Counted from the stretch's first letter, positions 36,349 through 50,497 are shown. The stretch is DNA of 64,000 bases from Hippasteria phrygiana (GCA_037893225.1 JAZGUH010000103.1:3658001-3722000), one strand, 5' to 3'. Program-made: numbers and translations. The notes: generated by a model from the letters alone, not told the origin.

Positions 36349-37739
36349 TTGGTGAATATCCCATTCAATTATGAACAGGGAAAGGAGAGGCGTTCATCTG
36401 AAAATTTGGCAAACGTTAAGCAGCCACAATGCAGTAAACGGGAGAACGCACACAGAGTTCACGGGAAGAAATTTGTTGCGAGGTTTCAACTTTCTCGAAG
36501 AGTTCTAACGCTGCGGCGATGGTCTCAAATTGTTGCGCTAGATCTAAGCTACCCATACGTGTGTAAATTACTGGATTTGGTCAATATCCCATTCAATTAT
36601 GAACAGGGAAAGGAGGGGCGTTCATCTGAAAATGTGGCAAACGTTAAGCAGTCACAATGCAGTAAACGGAAGAACGCACACAGAGTTCACAGAAGGAAAT
36701 TTGTTGCGAGGTTTGAATTTTCTTGAAGAGTTCTAACGCTGTGAAGTTGGCGATGGTCTCAAATTGTTGCGCTATATCTAAGCTACCCATACGTGTAAAA
36801 ATTACTGGATTTGGTGAATATACCATTCAATTATGAACAGGGAAAGGAGAGGCGTTCATCTGAAAATTTGGCAAACGTTAAGCAGCCACAATGCAGTAAA
36901 CGGGAGAACGCACACAGAGTTCACGGGAAGAAATTTGTTGCGAGGTTTCAACTTTCTCGAAGAGTTCTAACGCTGCGGCGATGGTCTCAAAGTGTTGCGC
37001 TAGATCTAAGCTACCCATACGTGTGTAAATTACTGGATTTGGTCAATATCCCATTCAATTATGAACAGGGAAAGGAGGGGCGTTCATCTGAAAATGTGGC
37101 AAACGTTAAGCAGTCACAATGCAGTAAACGGAAGAACGCACACAGAGTTCACAGAAGAAAAATTGTTGCGAGGTTTGAAATTTCTCGAAGAGTTCTAACG
37201 CTGTGAAGCTTGCGATGGTCTCAAATTGTTGCGCTAGATCTAAGCTACCCATACGTGTAAACATTACTGGATTTGGTCAATATACCATTCAATTATGAAC
37301 AGGGAAAGGAGGGGCGTTCATCTGAAAATTTGGCAAACGTTAAGCAGCCACAAGCAGTAAACGGAAGAACGCACACAGAGTTCATGGGAAAAAAATTGTT
37401 GCGAGGTTTGAATTTTCTCGAAGAGTTCTCACGCTATGAAGCTGGCGATGGTCTCAAATTGTTGCGCTAGATCTAAGCTACCCATACGTGTGAAAATTAC
37501 TGGATTTGGTCATTACCCCATTCAATTATGAACAGGGAAAGGAGGGGCGTTCATCTGAAAATGTGACAAACGTTAAGCAGTCACAATGCAGTAAACGGAA
37601 GAACGCACACAGAGTTCACAGAAGGAAATTTGTTGCGAGGTTTGAATTTTCTTGAAGAGTTCTAACGCTGTGAAGCTGGCGATGGTCTCAAATTGTTGCG
37701 CTATATCTAAGCTACCCATACGTGTAAAAATTACTGGAT
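36349..37739 (+). repeat. Hexamer HOR a1-b-aS-c-d-e (1391 bp)
   Basis: This is a consensus hexamer with aS at 36992, partner of 31245-32635. From about 36820 it is also the start of a second, overlapping duplication with a 4408-bp period (partner from about 41228). Confidence 0.88.
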
Positions 37740-39130
37740 TTGGTGAATATCCCATTCAATTATGAACAGGGAAAGGAGAGGCGTTCATCTGAAAATTTGG
37801 CAAACGTTAAGCAGCCACAATGCAGTAAACGGGAGAACGCACACAGAGTTCACGGGAAGAAATTTGTTGCGAGGTTTCAACTTTCTCGAAGAGTTCTAAC
37901 GCTGCGGCGATGGTCTCAAATTGTTGCGCTAGATCTAAGCTACCCATACGTGTGTAAATTACTGGATTTGGTCAATATCCCATTCAATTATGAACAGGGA
38001 AAGGAGGGGCGTTCATCTGAAAATGTGGCAAACGTTAAGCAGTCACAATGCAGTAAACGGAAGAACGCACACAGAGTTCACAGAAGGAAATTTGTTGCGA
38101 GGTTTGAATTTTCTTGAAGAGTTCTAACGCTGTGAAGTTGGCGATGGTCTCAAATTGTTGCGCTATATCTAAGCTACCCATACGTGTAAAAATTACTGGA
38201 TTTGGTGAATATACCATTCAATTATGAACAGGGAAAGGAGAGGCGTTCATCTGAAAATTTGGCAAACGTTAAGCAGCCACAATGCAGTAAACGGGAGAAC
38301 GCACACAGAGTTGACGGGAAGAAATTTGTTGCGAGGTTTCAACTTTCTCGAAGAGTTCTAACGCTGCGGCGATGGTCTCAAATTGTTGCGCTAGATCTAA
38401 GCTACCCATACGTGTGTAAATTACTGGATTTGGTCAATATCCCATTCAATTATGAACAGGGAAAGGAGGGGCGTTCATCTGAAAATGTGGCAAACGTTAA
38501 GCAGTCACAATGCAGTAAACGGAAGAACGCACACAGAGTTCACAGAAGAAAAATTGTTGCGAGGTTTGAAATTTCTCGAAGAGTTCTAACGCTGTGAAGC
38601 TTGCGATGGTCTCAAATTGTTGCGCTAGATCTAAGCTACCCATACGTGTAAACATTACTGGATTTGGTCAATATACCATTCAATTATGAACAGGGAAAGG
38701 AGGGGCGTTCATCTGAAAATTTGGCAAACGTTAAGCAGCCACAAGCAGTAAACGGAAGAACGCACACAGAGTTCATGGGAAAAAAATTGTTGCGAGGTTT
38801 GAATTTTCTCGAAGAGTTCTCACGCTATGAAGCTGGCGATGGTCTCAAATTGTTGCGCTAGATCTAAGCTACCCATACGTGTGAAAATTACTGGATTTGG
38901 TCATTACCCCATTCAATTATGAACAGGGAAAGGAGGGGCGTTCATCTGAAAATGTGACAAACGTTAAGCAGTCACAATGCAGTAAACGGAAGAACGCACA
39001 CAGAGTTCACAGAAGGAAATTTGTTGCGAGGTTTGAATTTTCTTGAAGAGTTCTAACGCTGTGAAGCTGGCGATGGTCTCAAATTGTTGCGCTATATCTA
39101 AGCTACCCATACGTGTAAAAATTACTGGAT
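37740..39130 (+). repeat. Hexamer a1-b-aG-c-d-e (1391 bp), aG replacing aS
   Basis: Length and order are those of the hexamer, but the third monomer carries gttgacggg (g at 38313) and lacks aaagtgttg. The monomers around it are unchanged, which fits a local conversion or exchange. The same modified hexamer recurs at 42148-43538. Confidence 0.87.
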
Positions 39131-41218
39131 TTGGTGAATATCCCATTCAATTATGAACAGGGAAAGGAGAGGCGTTCATCTGAAAATTTGGCAAACGTTA
39201 AGCAGCCACAATGCAGTAAACGGGAGAACGCACACAGAGTTCACGGGAAGAAATTTGTTGCGAGGTTTCAACTTTCTCGAAGAGTTCTAACGCTGCGGCG
39301 ATGGTCTCAAATTGTTGCGCTAGATCTAAGCTACCCATACGTGTGTAAATTACTGGATTTAGTCAATATCCCATTCAATTATGAACAGGGAAAGGAGGGG
39401 CGTTCATCTGAAAATGTGGCAAACGTTAAGCAGTCACAATGCAGTAAACGGAAGAACGCACACAGAGTTCACAGAAGGAAATTTGTTGCGAGGTTTGAAT
39501 TTTCTTGAAGAGTTCTAACGCTGTGAAGTTGGCGATGGTCTCAAATTGTTGCGCTATATCTAAGCTACCCATACGTGTAAAAATTACTGGATTTGGTGAA
39601 TATACCATTCAATTATGAACAGGGAAAGGAGAGGCGTTCATCTGAAAATTTGGCAAACGTTAAGCAGCCACAATGCAGTAAACGGGAGAACGCACACAGA
39701 GTTGACGGGAAGAAATTTGTTGCGAGGTTTCAACTTTCTCGAAGAGTTCTAACGCTGCGGCGATGGTCTCAAATTGTTGCGCTAGATCTAAGCTACCCAT
39801 ACGTGTGTAAATTACTGGATTTGGTCAATATCCCATTCAATTATGAACAGGGAAAGGAGGGGCGTTCATCTGAAAATGTGGCAAACGTTAAGCAGTCACA
39901 ATGCAGTAAACGGAAGAACGCACACAGAGTTCACAGAAGAAAATTTGTTGCGAGGTTTGAAATTTCTGGAAGAGTTCTAACGCTGTGAAGCTTGCGATGG
40001 TCTCAAATTGTTGCGCTAGACCTAAGCTACCCATACGTGTAAACATTACTGGATTTGGTCAATATACCATTCAATTATGAACAGGGAAAGGAGGGGCGTT
40101 CATCTGAAAATTTGGCAAACGTTAAGCAGCCACAATGCAGTAAACGGAAGAACGCATACAGAGTTCATGGGAAAAAAATTGTTGCGAGGTTTGAATTTTC
40201 TCGAAGAGTTCTCACGCTATGAAGCTGGCGATGGTCTCAAATTGTTGCGCTAGATCTAAGCTACCCATACGTGTGTAAATTACTGGATTTGGTCAATATC
40301 CCATTCAATTATGAACAGGGAAAGGAGGGGCGTTCATCTGAAAATGTGGCAAACGTTAAGCAGTCACAATGCAGTAAACGGAAGAACGCACACAGAGTTC
40401 ACAGAAGGAAATTTGTTGCGAGGTTTGAATTTTCTTGAAGAGTTCTAACGCTGTGAAGTTGGCGATGGTCTCAAATTGTTGCGCTATATCTAAGCTACCC
40501 ATACGTGTAAAAATTACTGGATTTGGTGAATATACCATTCAATTATGAACAGGGAAAGGAGAGGCGTTCATCTGAAAATTTGGCAAACGTTAAGCAGCCA
40601 CAATGCAGTAAACGGGAGAACGCACACAGAGTTCACGGGAAGAAATTTGTTGCGAGGTTTCAACTTTCTCGAAGAGTTCTAACGCTGCGGCGATGGTCTC
40701 AAATTGTTGCGCTAGATCTAAGCTACCCATACGTGTGTAAATTACTGGATTTGGTCAATATCCCATTCAATTATGAACAGGGAAAGGAGAGGCGTTCATC
40801 TGAAAATTTGGCAAACGTTAAGCAGCCACAATGCAGTAAACGGAAGAACGCATACAGAGTTCATGGGAAAAAATTTGTTGCGAGGTTTGAATTTTCTCGA
40901 AGAGTTCTCACGCTATGAAGCTGGCGATGGTCTCAAATTGTTGCGCTAGATCTAAGCTACCCATACGTGTGAAAATTACTGGATTTGGTAATTACCCCAT
41001 TCAATTATGAACAGGGAAAGGAGGGGCTTTCATCTGAAAATTTGGCAAACGTTAAGCAGCCACAATGCAGTAAACGGAAGAACGCACACAGAGTTCATGG
41101 GAAAAAATTTGTTGCGAGGTTTGAATTTTCTTGAAGAGTTCTAACGCTGTGAAGCTGGCGATGGTCTCAAATTGTTGCGCTATATCTAAGCTACCCATAC
41201 GTGTAAAAATTACTGGAT
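39131..41218 (+). repeat. 9-mer HOR a1-b-aG-c'-d'-b-a2-d''-e' (2088 bp), copy 1
   Basis: Lengths 228+234+228+234+234+234 and 228+234+234 add up to 2088 bp. Markers are aG at 39704, c' gctagacct at 40021, acgcatacag near 40153 and 40850, and gggctttcat near 41024. d'' begins like 'a' (ggagaggcg near 40786) and ends like d'. This is the first complete unit of the HOR that dominates the right half. ggatttagtc near 39355 is a lineage marker also seen near 43760, 48406 and 50722. Confidence 0.88.
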
Positions 41219-42147
41219 TTGGTGAATATCCCATTCAATTATGAACAGGGAAAGGAGAGGCGTTCATCTGAAAATTTGGCAAACGTTAAGCAGCCACAAT
41301 GCAGTAAACGGGAGAACGCACACAGAGTTCACGGGAAGAAATTTGTTGCGAGGTTTCAACTTTCTCGAAGAGTTCTAACGCTGCGGCGATGGTCTCAAAG
41401 TGTTGCGCTAGATCTAAGCTACCCATACGTGTGTAAATTACTGGATTTGGTCAATATCCCATTCAATTATGAACAGGGAAAGGAGGGGCGTTCATCTGAA
41501 AATGTGGCAAACGTTAAGCAGTCACAATGCAGTAAACGGAAGAACGCACACAGAGTTCACAGAAGAAAAATTGTTGCGAGGTTTGAAATTTCTCGAAGAG
41601 TTCTAACGCTGTGAAGCTTGCGATGGTCTCAAATTGTTGCGCTAGATCTAAGCTACCCATACGTGTAAACATTACTGGATTTGGTCAATATACCATTCAA
41701 TTATGAACAGGGAAAGGAGGGGCGTTCATCTGAAAATTTGGCAAACGTTAAGCAGCCACAAGCAGTAAACGGAAGAACGCACACAGAGTTCATGGGAAAA
41801 AAATTGTTGCGAGGTTTGAATTTTCTCGAAGAGTTCTCACGCTATGAAGCTGGCGATGGTCTCAAATTGTTGCGCTAGATCTAAGCTACCCATACGTGTG
41901 AAAATTACTGGATTTGGTCATTACCCCATTCAATTATGAACAGGGAAAGGAGGGGCGTTCATCTGAAAATGTGACAAACGTTAAGCAGTCACAATGCAGT
42001 AAACGGAAGAACGCACACAGAGTTCACAGAAGGAAATTTGTTGCGAGGTTTGAATTTTCTTGAAGAGTTCTAACGCTGTGAAGCTGGCGATGGTCTCAAA
42101 TTGTTGCGCTATATCTAAGCTACGCATACGTGTAAAAATTACTGGAT
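41219..42147 (+). repeat. Tetramer aS-c-d-e (929 bp)
   Basis: This is the last aS monomer of the window (g at 41400), followed by c, d and e. It matches 36811-37739 at 4408 bp and so starts the second copy of that duplication. A private change, tacgcatacg near 42121, replaces tacccatacg. Confidence 0.86.
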
Positions 42148-43538
42148 TTGGTGAATATCCCATTCAATTATGAACAGGGAAAGGAGAGGCGTTCATCTGA
42201 AAATTTGGCAAACGTTAAGCAGCCACAATGCAGTAAACGGGAGAACGCACACAGAGTTCACGGGAAGAAATTTGTTGCGAGGTTTCAACTTTCTCGAAGA
42301 GTTCTAACGCTGCGGCGATGGTCTCAAATTGTTGCGCTAGATCTAAGCTACCCATACGTGTGTAAATTACTGGATTTGGTCAATATCCCATTCAATTATG
42401 AACAGGGAAAGGAGGGGCGTTCATCTGAAAATGTGGCAAACGTTAAGCAGTCACAATGCAGTAAACGGAAGAACGCACACAGAGTTCACAGAAGGAAATT
42501 TGTTGCGAGGTTTGAATTTTCTGGAAGAGTTCTAACGCTGTGAAGTTGGCGATGGTCTCAAATTGTTGCGCTATATCTAAGCTACCCATACGTGTAAAAA
42601 TTACTGGATTTGGTGAATATACCATTCAATTATGAACAGGGAAAGGAGAGGCGTTCATCTGAAAATTTGGCAAACGTTAAGCAGCCACAATGCAGTAAAC
42701 GGGAGAACGCACACAGAGTTGACGGGAAGAAATTTGTTGCGAGGTTTCAACTTTCTCGAAGAGTTCTAACGCTGCGGCGATGGTCTCAAATTGTTGCGCT
42801 AGATCTAAGCTACCCATACGTGTGTAAATTACTGGATTTGGTCAATATCCCATTCAATTATGAACAGGGAAAGGAGGGGCGTTCATCTGAAAATGTGGCA
42901 AACGTTAAGCAGTCACAATGCAGTAAACGGAAGAACGCACACAGAGTTCACAGAAGAAAAATTGTTGCGAGGTTTGAAATTTCTCGAAGAGTTCTAACGC
43001 TGTGAAGCTTGCGATGGTCTCAAATTGTTGCGCTAGATCTAAGCTACCCATACGTGTAAACATTACTGGATTTGGTCAATATACCATTCAATTATGAACA
43101 GGGAAAGGAGGGGCGTTCATCTGAAAATTTGGCAAACGTTAAGCAGCCACAAGCAGTAAACGGAAGAACGCACACAGAGTTCATGGGAAAAAAATTGTTG
43201 CGAGGTTTGAATTTTCTCGAAGAGTTCTCACGCTATGAAGCTGGCGATGGTCTCAAATTGTTGCGCTAGATCTAAGCTACCCATACGTGTGAAAATTACT
43301 GGATTTGGTCATTACCCCATTCAATTATGAACAGGGAAAGGAGGGGCGTTCATCTGAAAATGTGACAAACGTTAAGCAGTCACAATGCAGTAAACGGAAG
43401 AACGCACACAGAGTTCACAGAAGGAAATTTGTTGCGAGGTTTGAATTTTCTTGAAGAGTTCTAACGCTGTGAAGCTGGCGATGGTCTCAAATTGTTGCGC
43501 TATATCTAAGCTACCCATACGTGTAAAAATTACTGGAT
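42148..43538 (+). repeat. Hexamer a1-b-aG-c-d-e (1391 bp), duplicate
   Basis: This is the partner of 37740-39130 at 4408 bp, with aG at 42721 and ccacaagcag near 43148. The b monomer here has a private ttctggaag near 42529 in place of ttcttgaag. Confidence 0.87.
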
Positions 43539-45626
43539 TTGGTGAATATCCCATTCAATTATGAACAGGGAAAGGAGAGGCGTTCATCTGAAAATTTGGC
43601 AAACGTTAAGCAGCCACAATGCAGTAAACGGGAGAACGCACACAGAGTTCACGGGAAGAAATTTGTTGCGAGGTTTCAACTTTCTCGAAGAGTTCTAACG
43701 CTGCGGCGATGGTCTCAAATTGTTGCGCTAGATCTAAGCTACCCATACGTGTGTAAATTATTGGATTTAGTCAATATCCCATTCAATTATGAACAGGGAA
43801 AGGAGGGGCGTTCATCTGAAAATGTGGCAAACGTTAAGCAGTCACAATGCAGTAAACGGAAGAACGCACACAGAGTTCACAGAAGGAAATTTGTTGCGAG
43901 GTTTGAATTTTCTTGAAGAGTTCTAACGCTGTGAAGTTGGCGATGGTCTCAAATTGTTGCGCTATATCTAAGCTACCCATACGTGTAAAAATTACTGGAT
44001 TTGGTGAATATACCATTCAATTATGAACAGGGAAAGGAGAGGCGTTCATCTGAAAATTTGGCAAACGTTAAGCAGCCACAATGCAGTAAACGGGAGAACG
44101 CACACAGAGTTGACGGGAAGAAATTTGTTGCGAGGTTTCAACTTTCTCGAAGAGTTCTAACGCTGCGGCGATGGTCTCAAATTGTTGCGCTAGATCTAAG
44201 CTACCCATACGTGTGTAAATTACTGGATTTGGTCAATATCCCATTCAATTATGAACAGGGAAAGGAGGGGCGTTCATCTGAAAATGTGGCAAACGTTAAG
44301 CAGTCACAATGCAGTAAACGGAAGAACGCACACAGAGTTCACAGAAGAAAATTTGTTGCGAGGTTTGAAATTTCTGGAAGAGTTCTAACGCTGTGAAGCT
44401 TGCGATGGTCTCAAATTGTTGCGCTAGACCTAAGCTACCCATACGTGTAAACATTACTGGATTTGGTCAATATACCATTCAATTATGAACAGGGAAAGGA
44501 GGGGCGTTCATCTGAAAATTTGGCAAACGTTAAGCAGCCACAATGCAGTAAACGGAAGAACGCATACAGAGTTCATGGGAAAAAAATTGTTGCGAGGTTT
44601 GAATTTTCTCGAAGAGTTCTCACGCTATGAAGCTGGCGATGGTCTCAAATTGTTGCGCTAGATCTAAGCTACCCATACGTGTGTAAATTACTGGATTTGG
44701 TCAATATCCCATTCAATTATGAACAGGGAAAGGAGGGGCGTTCATCTGAAAATGTGGCAAACGTTAAGCAGTCACAATGCAGTAAACGGAAGAACGCACA
44801 CAGAGTTCACAGAAGGAAATTTGTTGCGAGGTTTGAATTTTCTTGAAGAGTTCTAACGCTGTGAAGTTGGCGATGGTCTCAAATTGTTGCGCTATATCTA
44901 AGCTACCCATACGTGTAAAAATTACTGGATTTGGTGAATATACCATTCAATTATGAACAGGGAAAGGAGAGGCGTTCATCTGAAAATTTGGCAAACGTTA
45001 AGCAGCCACAATGCAGTAAACGGGAGAACGCACACAGAGTTCACGGGAAGAAATTTGTTGCGAGGTTTCAACTTTCTCGAAGAGTTCTAACGCTGCGGCG
45101 ATGGTCTCAAATTGTTGCGCTAGATCTAAGCTACCCATACGTGTGTAAATTACTGGATTTGGTCAATATCCCATTCAATTATGAACAGGGAAAGGAGAGG
45201 CGTTCATCTGAAAATTTGGCAAACGTTAAGCAGCCACAATGCAGTAAACGGAAGAACGCATACAGAGTTCATGGGAAAAAATTTGTTGCGAGGTTTGAAT
45301 TTTCTCGAAGAGTTCTCACGCTATGAAGCTGGCGATGGTCTCAAATTGTTGCGCTAGATCTAAGCTACCCATACGTGTGAAAATTACTGGATTTGGTAAT
45401 TACCCCATTCAATTATGAACAGGGAAAGGAGGGGCTTTCATCTGAAAATTTGGCAAACGTTAAGCAGCCACAATGCAGTAAACGGAAGAACGCACACAGA
45501 GTTCATGGGAAAAAATTTGTTGCGAGGTTTGAATTTTCTTGAAGAGTTCTAACGCTGTGAAGCTGGCGATGGTCTCAAATTGTTGCGCTATATCTAAGCT
45601 ACCCATACGTGTAAAAATTACTGGAT
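43539..45626 (+). repeat. 9-mer HOR (2088 bp), copy 2
   Basis: This is a complete unit with aG at 44112, c' at 44429, acgcatacag near 44562 and 45258, and gggctttcat near 45432. It matches copy 1 at 4408 bp and the following copy at 2088 bp. A private ttattggattt near 43758 replaces ttactggattt. Confidence 0.88.
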
Positions 45627-48181
45627 TTGGTGAATATCCCATTCAATTATGAACAGGGAAAGGAGAGGCGTTCATCTGAAAATTTGGCAAACGTTAAGCA
45701 GCCACAATGCAGTAAACGGGAGAACGCACACAGAGTTCACGGGAAGAAATTTGTTGCGAGGTTTCAACTTTCTCGAAGAGTTCTAACGCTGCGGCGATGG
45801 TCTCAAATTGTTGCGCTAGATCTAAGCTACCCATACGTGTGTAAATTACTGGATTTGGTCAATATCCCATTCAATTATGAACAGGGAAAGGAGGGGCGTT
45901 CATCTGAAAATGTGGCAAACGTTAAGCAGTCACAATGCAGTAAACGGAAGAACGCACACAGAGTTCACAGAAGGAAATTTGTTGCGAGGTTTGAATTTTC
46001 TTGAAGAGTTCTAACGCTGTGAAGTTGGCGATGGTCTCAAATTGTTGCGCTATATCTAAGCTACCCATACGTGTAAAAATTACTGGATTTGGTGAATATA
46101 CCATTCAATTATGAACAGGGAAAGGAGAGGCGTTCATCTGAAAATTTGGCAAACGTTAAGCAGCCACAATGCAGTAAACGGGAGAACGCACACAGAGTTG
46201 ACGGGAAGAAATTTGTTGCGAGGTTTCAACTTTCTCGAAGAGTTCTAACGCTGCGGCGATGGTCTCAAATTGTTGCGCTAGATCTAAGCTACCCATACGT
46301 GTGTAAATTACTGGATTTGGTCAATATCCCATTCAATTATGAACAGGGAAAGGAGGGGCGTTCATCTGAAAATGTGGCAAACGTTAAGCAGTCACAATGC
46401 AGTAAACGGAAGAACGCACACAGAGTTCACAGAAGAAAATTTGTTGCGAGGTTTGAAATTTCTGGAAGAGTTCTAACGCTGTGAAGCTTGCGATGGTCTC
46501 AAATTGTTGCGCTAGACCTAAGCTACCCATACGTGTAAACATTACTGGATTTGGTCAATATACCATTCAATTATGAACAGGGAAAGGAGGATCGTTCATC
46601 TGAAAATTTGGCAAACGTTAAGCAGCCACAATGCAGTAAACGGAAGAACGCATACAGAGTTCATGGGAAAACATTTGTTGCGAGGTTTGAATTTTCTCGA
46701 AGAGTTCTCACGCTATGAAGCTGGCGATGGTCTCAAATTGTTGCGCTAGATCTAAGCTACCCATACGTGTGTAAATTACTGGATTTGGTCAATATCCCAT
46801 TCAATTATGAACAGGGAAAGGATGGGCGTTCATCTGAAAATGTGGCAAACGTTAAGCAGTCACAATGCAGTAAACGGAAGAACGCACACAGAGTTCACAG
46901 AAGGAAATTTGTTGCGAGGTTTGAATTTTCTTGAAGAGTTCTAACGCTGTGAAGTTGGCGATGGTCTCAAATTGTTGCGCTATATCTAAGCTACCCATAC
47001 GTGTAAAAATTACTGGATTTGGTGAATATACCATTCAATTATGAACAGGGAAAGGAGAGGCGTTCATCTGAAAATTTGGCAAACGTTAAGCAGCCACAAT
47101 GCAGTAAACGGGAGAACGCACACAGAGTTCACGGGAAGAAATTTGTTGCGAGGTTTCAACTTTCTCGAAGAGTTCTAACGCTGCGGCGATGGTCTCAAAT
47201 TGTTGCGCTAGATCTAAGCTACCCATACGTGTGTAAATTACTGGATTTGGTCAATATCCCATTCAATTATGAACAGGGAAAGGAGAGGCGTTCATCTGAA
47301 AATTTGGCAAACGTTAAGCAGCCACAATGCAGTAAACGGAAGAACGCATACAGAGTTCATGGGAAAAAATTTGTTGCGAGGTTTGAATTTTCTCGAAGAG
47401 TTCTCACGCTATGAAGCTGGCGATGGTCTCAAATTGTTGCGCTAGATCTAAGCTACCCATACGTGTGTAAATTACTGGATTTGGTCAATATCCCATTCAA
47501 TTATGAACAGGGAAAGGAGGGGCGTTCATCTGAAAATGTGGCAAACGTTAAGCAGTCACAATGCAGTAAACGGAAGAACGCACACAGAGTTCACAGAAGA
47601 AAAATTGTTGCGAGGTTTGAAATTTCTCGAAGAGTTCTAACGCTGTGAAGCTTGCGATGGTCTCAAATTGTTGCGCTAGATCTAAGCTACCCATACGTGT
47701 AAACATTACTGGATTTGGTCAATATACCATTCAATTATGAACAGGGAAAGGAGGGGCGTTCATCTGAAAATTTGGCAAACGTTAAGCAGCCACAAGCAGT
47801 AAACGGAAGAACGCACACAGAGTTCATGGGAAAAAAATTGTTGCGAGGTTTGAATTTTCTCGAAGAGTTCTCACGCTATGAAGCTGGCGATGGTCTCAAA
47901 TTGTTGCGCTAGATCTAAGCTACCCATACGTGTGAAAATTACTGGATTTGGTCATTACCCCATTCAATTATGAACAGGGAAAGGAGGGGCGTTCATCTGA
48001 AAATGTGACAAACGTTAAGCAGTCACAATGCAGTAAACGGAAGAACGCACACAGAGTTCACAGAAGGAAATTTGTTGCGAGGTTTGAATTTTCTTGAAGA
48101 GTTCTAACGCTGTGAAGCTGGCGATGGTCTCAAATTGTTGCGCTATATCTAAGCTACCCATACGTGTAAAAATTACTGGAT
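45627..48181 (+). repeat. 9-mer HOR copy 3, its end replaced by hexamer monomers
   Basis: The first eight monomers, a1-b-aG-c'-d'-b-a2-d'', follow the 9-mer (aG at 46200, c' at 46517). Then c-d-e of the hexamer replaces e': gtgtgtaaatta at 47464 leads into c, then d with ccacaagcag near 47790. This is the last ccacaagcag monomer of the window. Private or rare changes are ggaggatcg near 46586, gaaaacattt near 46669 and ggatgggcg near 46821. Confidence 0.85.
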
Positions 48182-50035
48182 TTGGTGAATATCCCATTCA
48201 ATTATGAACAGGGAAAGGAGAGGCGTTCATCTGAAAATTTGGCAAACGTTAAGCAGCCACAATGCAGTAAACGGGAGAACGCACACAGAGTTCACGGGAA
48301 GAAATTTGTTGCGAGGTTTCAACTTTCTCGAAGAGTTCTAACGCTGCGGCGATGGTCTCAAATTGTTGCGCTAGATCTAAGCTACCCATACGTGTGTAAA
48401 TTACTGGATTTAGTCAATATCCCATTCAATTATGAACAGGGAAAGGAGGGGCGTTCATCTGAAAATGTGGCAAACGTTAAGCAGTCACAATGCAGTAAAC
48501 GGAAGAACGCACACAGAGTTCACAGAAGGAAATTTGTTGCGAGGTTTGAATTTTCTTGAAGAGTTCTAACGCTGTGAAGTTGGCGATGGTCTCAAATTGT
48601 TGCGCTATATCTAAGCTACCCATACGTGTAAAAATTACTGGATTTGGTGAATATACCATTCAATTATGAACAGGGAAAGGAGAGGCGTTCATCTGAAAAT
48701 TTGGCAAACGTTAAGCAGCCACAATGCAGTAAACGGGAGAACGCACACAGAGTTGACGGGAAGAAATTTGTTGCGAGGTTTCAACTTTCTCGAAGAGTTC
48801 TAACGCTGCGGCGATGGTCTCAAATTGTTGCGCTAGATCTAAGCTACCCATACGTGTGTAAATTACTGGATTTGGTCAATATCCCATTCAATTATGAACA
48901 GGGAAAGGAGGGGCGTTCATCTGAAAATGTGGCAAACGTTAAGCAGTCACAATGCAGTAAACGGAAGAACGCACACAGAGTTCACAGAAGAAAATTTGTT
49001 GCGAGGTTTGAAATTTCTGGAAGAGTTCTAACGCTGTGAAGCTTGCGATGGTCTCAAATTGTTGCGCTAGACCTAAGCTACCCATACGTGTAAACATTAC
49101 TGGATTTGGTCAATATACCATTCAATTATGAACAGGGAAAGGAGGGGCGTTCATCTGAAAATTTGGCAAACGTTAAGCAGCCACAATGCAGTAAACGGAA
49201 GAACGCATACAGAGTTCATGGGAAAAAATTTGTTGCGAGGTTTGAATTTTCTCGAAGAGTTCTCACGCTATGAAGCTGGCGATGGTCTCAAATTGTTGCG
49301 CTAGATCTAAGCTACCCATACGTGTGTAAATTACTGGATTTGGTCAATATCCCATTCAATTATGAACAGGGAAAGGAGGGGCGTTCATCTGAAAATGTGG
49401 CAAACGTTAAGCAGTCACAATGCAGTAAACGGAAGAACGCACACAGAGTTCACAGAAGGAAATTTGTTGCGAGGTTTGAATTTTCTTGAAGAGTTCTAAC
49501 GCTGTGAAGTTGGCGATGGTCTCAAATTGTTGCGCTATATCTAAGCTACCCATACGTGTAAAAATTACTGGATTTGGTGAATATACCATTCAATTATGAA
49601 CAGGGAAAGGAGAGGCGTTCATCTGAAAATTTGGCAAACGTTAAGCAGCCACAATGCAGTAAACGGGAGAACGCACACAGAGTTCACGGGAAGAAATTTG
49701 TTGCGAGGTTTCAACTTTCTCGAAGAGTTCTAACGCTGCGGCGATGGTCTCAAATTGTTGCGCTAGATCTAAGCTACCCATACGTGTGTAAATTACTGGA
49801 TTTGGTCAATATCCCATTCAATTATGAACAGGGAAAGGAGAGGCGTTCATCTGAAAATTTGGCAAACGTTAAGCAGCCACAATGCAGTAAACGGAAGAAC
49901 GCATACAGAGTTCATGGGAAAAAATTTGTTGCGAGGTTTGAATTTTCTCGAAGAGTTCTCACGCTATGAAGCTGGCGATGGTCTCAAATTGTTGCGCTAG
50001 ATCTAAGCTACCCATACGTGTGAAAATTACTGGAT
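48182..50035 (+). repeat. 9-mer HOR copy 4, without its own e' (1854 bp)
   Basis: The order is a1-b-aG-c'-d'-b-a2-d''. Markers are aG at 48755, c' at 49072 and acgcatacag near 49202 and 49900. The e' that should follow survives only as the first part of the hybrid monomer starting at 50036. Confidence 0.85.
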
Positions 50036-50497
50036 TTGGTAATTACCCCATTCAATTATGAACAGGGAAAGGAGGGGCTTTCATCTGAAAATTTGGCAAA
50101 CGTTAAGCAGCCACAATGCAGTAAACGGGAGAACGCACACAGAGTTGACGGGAAGAAATTTGTTGCGAGGTTTCAACTTTCTCGAAGAGTTCTAACGCTG
50201 CGGCGATGGTCTCAAATTGTTGCGCTAGATCTAAGCTACCCATACGTGTGTAAATTACTGGATTTGGTCAATATCCCATTCAATTATGAACAGGGAAAGG
50301 AGGGGCGTTCATCTGAAAATGTGGCAAACGTTAAGCAGTCACAATGCAGTAAACGGAAGAACGCACACAGAGTTCACAGAAGAAAATTTGTTGCGAGGTT
50401 TGAAATTTCTGGAAGAGTTCTAACGCTGTGAAGCTTGCGATGGTCTCAAATTGTTGCGCTAGACCTAAGCTACCCATACGTGTAAACATTACTGGAT
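50036..50497 (+). repeat. Hybrid dimer e'/aG - c' (462 bp)
   Basis: The first monomer begins as e' (ggtaattacccc, gggctttcat) and switches to aG (gttgacggg, g at 50147; gctgcggcg), with the crossover between about 50080 and 50125. It is followed by c' (c at 50464). The identical hybrid recurs 3246 bp later at 53282, so the fusion happened once and was then duplicated. Confidence 0.85.

Noticed and set aside
45627..48182. A fifth copy of the 2555-bp HOR
   Set aside because: The spacing is also 2555 bp, but the monomer order is a1-b-aG-c'-d'-b-a2-d''-c-d-e, unlike the 11-mer at 11765. The equal length is a coincidence of 11 monomers with three 6-bp and one 1-bp deletion.
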